The notes beneath the pieces are model-generated. The model was given only the letters and a program-made list of their open reading frames with translations. It was not told the origin of the DNA and did no database searches. A stretch of 41,841 bases of DNA from Bacteroidota bacterium (GTDB lineage Bacteria; Bacteroidota; Bacteroidia; Chitinophagales; Chitinophagaceae), in the NCBI GenBank assembly GCA_023423835.1, contig JAFAEW010000089.1, positions 1 to 41,841 on the forward strand, given 5' to 3'. The translations under genes were made by a program, and so were the position numbers. The stretch's first letter is position 1. Each line of letters begins with the position of its first letter. Positions 39,116 to 41,841 of this stretch are shown here, in pieces.

Positions 39116-40894
39116 ATGAGTAAAAAAGTAAGCGACATTCTTGTTGAGAGATTGAAAGAATGGGGTATCAACCGGATATTTGGATTTCCGGGTGATGGAA
39201 TAAACGGACTGATGGGTGCGCTCAACAGGGCAAAAGATGAAATGGATTTTGTACAGGTAAGACATGAGGAAAGTGCGGCTTTCATGGCCTGTGCGCATGC
39301 GAAATATACAGGCGAAGTAGGCATTTGCATGGCCACTTCCGGCCCGGGAGCCATCCATCTGCTCAATGGTTTATACGATGCGAAACTTGATCATCAACCG
39401 GTAGTGGCAATCATCGGACAATCTGCAAGAACCGCCTTAGGCGGCAATTATCAACAGGAGGTTGACCTGCAGACCTTATTTAAAGATGTGGCAAAAGAAT
39501 ACGTTCACACCGTAATGCTTCCAAGTCAGACAAAATCGCTGATCGACCGCGCCATCCGTATCGCCAGGATTGAGCGAACTGTTACCTGCGTCATTTTTCC
39601 CAACGATATCCAGGACGAAGAGTATGAAGAACCTGCATGGCTCCATAACACTCTTCATACCAGCATGAATTTTTCCTATCCATGCATTGTTCCGAAAAAA
39701 GAAGTGCTTCAACAGGCAGCAGATATTTTAAATGAAGGGGAAAAGGTGGCGATGTTAATCGGCGCCGGTGCATCCGGAGCGGCAGATGAGGTATTGGAAG
39801 TAGCGGAACTGCTCGGGGCCGGAATCGCCAAAGCTTTATTGGGCAAGGACGTCTTACCCGACGACATTCCGTTTGTAACCGGCGCAATCGGACTTCTGGG
39901 AACCAAGCCAAGTTGGGATCTCATGCAGGATTGTGATACCTTACTGATGGTGGGAACCAGCTTTCCCTATTCTGAATTCCTTCCCAGAAAAGGAAAAGCA
40001 AGAGGCATACAGATTGACATCAATGGAAAAATGCTCGGCCTTCGATACCCAACCGAGCTCAACCTTCAGGGCGATAGCAGGCAGACGCTGAAGGAGCTGA
40101 TCCCGCTGCTAAGAAAAAAAACCGAAAGGAAATGGCGAAAGGAAATTGAAGACAATGTGAAGGAATGGTGGGAAGTGCTTGATGCCCGCGCCATGAATTC
40201 CGCTGATCCAATCAATCCGCAACGCATTTTTCACGAACTCTCCCCCCTCCTTCCCGATAACTGTATTTTGTCATCAGACTCCGGCACTTCGGCCGATTGG
40301 TATGCGAGGGATATAAAGATCAGGAAAGGGATGAAGGCATCTTTATCGGGAAATCTCGCTACCATGTGTCCCGGCGTTCCCTATGCAATCTCCGCGAAAT
40401 TTGCGTATCCCGACCGGATGGCCATCGCACTCGTAGGCGACGGGGCCATGCAAATGCTGGGAAACGGCGGTTTAATCACCATCGCAAAATACTGGAAAGA
40501 ATGGTCCAATCCGCGAATGATGGTGTTGGTATTAAACAACCGCGATCTCAACCAGGTTTCCTGGGAACAACGGGTCATGGAAGGTGTACCAAGGTTTGAA
40601 GACTCGCAGGCCGTACCGGACTTTCCCTATGCGGAGTATGGAAAAATGCTCGGCCTCGAAGGCATCAAAATCGATGATCCCGATGATATAAAATCTGCGC
40701 TTCAACAGGCATTTTCATTTGATAAGCCGGTTGTGGTGGAAGCATATACCGATCCCACCGTTCCACCGCTCCCGCCGCACATCTCATTCAACCAGGCCAA
40801 AGATTTTCTTTCCTCCATGATCAAGGGCGATCCCGACAGTTGGGATATGATAAAAAATTCGTGGAAGGGAATCGTAAAAGATTATATCCATTAA
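39116..40894 (+). CDS. Thiamine-pyrophosphate-dependent enzyme (pyruvate oxidase / acetolactate-synthase-like)
   Basis: This 592-residue protein has the three domains of the POX/ALS group. The N-terminal PYR domain contains the activating Glu in VRHEESAAFMACAHA. The central domain (about 190-330) contains NEGEKVAMLIGAGASG. The C-terminal PP domain has the TPP motif GDGAMQMLGNGG followed about 28 residues later by NNRDLNQVSWEQR. It decarboxylates a 2-keto acid, most likely pyruvate or a related acid. Members of this 'thiamine pyrophosphate-requiring' family differ from bona fide PoxB. The stop overlaps the next ATG by one base (TAATG), so the enzyme is made with an enolase-superfamily protein. 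Confidence 0.85.
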   Translation: MSKKVSDILVERLKEWGINRIFGFPGDGINGLMGALNRAKDEMDFVQVRHEESAAFMACAHAKYTGEVGICMATSGPGAIHLLNGLYDAKLDHQPVVAIIGQSARTALGGNYQQEVDLQTLFKDVAKEYVHTVMLPSQTKSLIDRAIRIARIERTVTCVIFPNDIQDEEYEEPAWLHNTLHTSMNFSYPCIVPKKEVLQQAADILNEGEKVAMLIGAGASGAADEVLEVAELLGAGIAKALLGKDVLPDDIPFVTGAIGLLGTKPSWDLMQDCDTLLMVGTSFPYSEFLPRKGKARGIQIDINGKMLGLRYPTELNLQGDSRQTLKELIPLLRKKTERKWRKEIEDNVKEWWEVLDARAMNSADPINPQRIFHELSPLLPDNCILSSDSGTSADWYARDIKIRKGMKASLSGNLATMCPGVPYAISAKFAYPDRMAIALVGDGAMQMLGNGGLITIAKYWKEWSNPRMMVLVLNNRDLNQVSWEQRVMEGVPRFEDSQAVPDFPYAEYGKMLGLEGIKIDDPDDIKSALQQAFSFDKPVVVEAYTDPTVPPLPPHISFNQAKDFLSSMIKGDPDSWDMIKNSWKGIVKDYIH

Positions 40895-41841
40895 TGAAAC
40901 CAGATGAAGAAATAGGTATTAAAAAAGTTGTTGCTTCCGCATATAAAATTCCTACCCAATCTCCCGAAGCCGACGGAACAATCAAGTGGAACAGCACAAC
41001 ATTCATATTGGTCAGCATAGAAGCGGCCGATAAAAAAGGCATCGGATATAGTTATGCGGATGGTGTAGCCGCTTCCTTCATCAATCACAATCTCAGTAAA
41101 ATCGTCGAGGGAAAAAACCCGCTTCAGATTTCTTCAATTACAGACGCCTGCATAAAGGCCATCAGAAACAATGGAAATTGCGGACTGGCAATGATGGCGG
41201 TTTCCGCTGTTGACAACGCCCTTTGGGATCTGAAAGCAAAGCTGTTTAACATCCCCGTTTGTGATTTGCTCGGAAAGGCACGTGAATCGATCCTGATCTA
41301 TGGAAGCGGTGGCTTCACAAACTACAGTTCTGAACAATTGCAGCAACAATTTGGAAACTGGAGAGACGAAGGCATTCAATACATGAAGATGAAAATCGGA
41401 TCAGATCCTTCAAAAGATGTGCAAAGGGTGAGCGAGGCGCGACAGATTATCGGAAGTGAAAAAGGATTATTCGTAGATGCAAACGGCGCATACACTGTTA
41501 AACAGGCATTGGATAAAGCAGCTCAGTTTGAACAATTTGGCGTGAGTTGGTTTGAGGAACCAGTTACTTCCGACAATCTCAGCGGTTTAAAATTTATTAG
41601 AGAACGTGTGCCGCCCGGGATGAACGTCGCCGCAGGCGAATACGGAAGCAATCTGCCCTATTTCAATCGCATGCTGAACAACGGATCGGTTGATGTTTTG
41701 CAGGCAGATGCAACAAGATGTGGTGGAATCAGCAACTACTTGAAGGCAGGATATTTAGCCGAAGCACATCAGATCCCGTTTTCTTCGCATTGTGCACCGT
41801 GGCTGCATTTACACGCTTCACTTCATTTGCCTTCGTTTTAC
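40894..41841 (+). CDS. Enolase-superfamily (mandelate racemase subgroup) protein, 3' end beyond window
   Basis: The first 316 codons are visible and run off the end. The N-terminal capping domain (about 1-125) precedes the barrel. A catalytic KxK occurs in YMKMKIGS. Metal ligands are the acids in FVDANGAY, WFEEPV and AAGEYG. LQADATRCGG and the histidine in FSSHCAPWLH match the His-Asp dyad of the mandelate racemase subgroup. Family members abstract a proton next to a carboxylate and act as racemases, epimerases or sugar-acid dehydratases. The reaction here is unknown. The start codon overlaps the TPP-gene stop, so the two probably act in one pathway, perhaps for a sugar acid (inference). Confidence 0.9.
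   Translation, partial: MKPDEEIGIKKVVASAYKIPTQSPEADGTIKWNSTTFILVSIEAADKKGIGYSYADGVAASFINHNLSKIVEGKNPLQISSITDACIKAIRNNGNCGLAMMAVSAVDNALWDLKAKLFNIPVCDLLGKARESILIYGSGGFTNYSSEQLQQQFGNWRDEGIQYMKMKIGSDPSKDVQRVSEARQIIGSEKGLFVDANGAYTVKQALDKAAQFEQFGVSWFEEPVTSDNLSGLKFIRERVPPGMNVAAGEYGSNLPYFNRMLNNGSVDVLQADATRCGGISNYLKAGYLAEAHQIPFSSHCAPWLHLHASLHLPSFY

Noticed and set aside
1..41841. CRISPR arrays, insertion sequences, prophage genes or integration sites.
   Set aside because: No regularly spaced repeats, transposase, integrase or phage structural motifs were seen on either strand.

Overview
The window is chromosomal DNA from a member of the Bacteroidota, most likely a Chitinophagales/Chitinophagaceae-type bacterium. 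The evidence is a PorP/SprF type IX secretion protein, a PKD protein with a CHU_C-type (type B) sorting domain, an OMP_b-brl_3 TonB-dependent receptor, a viroplasmin-RNase H fusion, weak Shine-Dalgarno sequences, and several TAnnTTTG elements matching the Bacteroidota primary-sigma -7 consensus. There is no phage, transposon, CRISPR array or rRNA. The window is densely packed, with about 37 protein genes and one tRNA.

Layout. 1-8.4 kb (all minus): 5' part of a PorP/SprF gene, a polysaccharide flippase, a TonB-dependent receptor, tRNA-His with its own promoter and terminator, a secreted PKD/CHU_C protein, an orphan CoA-transferase beta subunit, and a decayed coding remnant. 8.5-11 kb (plus): a three-gene membrane-protein/winged-helix-regulator/DUF4153 module carrying two near-identical palindromic operators. 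11-14.3 kb: yraN, manA, a DUF6580-like membrane protein, an RNase H and an RRM protein. 14.4-22 kb (minus): an acyl-CoA carboxylase carboxyltransferase, small lipoprotein, thioesterase, TolC, ABC ATPase, a glycogen-phosphorylase-like enzyme lacking the PLP lysine, and a lipoprotein. 22.1-24.7 kb (plus): a DtxR/MntR-like regulator translationally coupled to an Nramp transporter fused to a universal-stress domain. 24.8-26.3 kb (plus): an actin-like protein overlapping a bactofilin gene. 26.3-28.6 kb (minus): a glycosyltransferase-like protein and an ECF sigma/anti-sigma pair. 28.7-34 kb (plus): NlpC/P60 hydrolase, an overlooked 40-residue membrane peptide coupled to a sodium:solute symporter, the 2-oxoglutarate dehydrogenase E2, and an RsmB-like methyltransferase. 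34-41.8 kb: aroQ, ogt, a PaaE-like reductase, OB-fold protein, arginase, DnaJ-domain membrane protein, cytochrome c, a TPP enzyme and the start of an enolase-superfamily gene.

The most unusual element is the actin-like gene at 24773-25837. The segment that normally opens an actin fold (phosphate-1 loop, IGIDLGN) is absent from the N-terminus and sits at the extreme C-terminus, after the usual C-terminal segment. This looks like a natural circular permutation of a ParM/Alp-type actin. The stop codon overlaps the start of a bactofilin, so two polymer-forming cytoskeletal families are made from one transcript. Other points of interest are the paired operators of the DUF4153 module, the K-to-T change in the phosphorylase, and the coupled small ORF ahead of the symporter. 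All functions are assigned by reading motifs; no database search was run.
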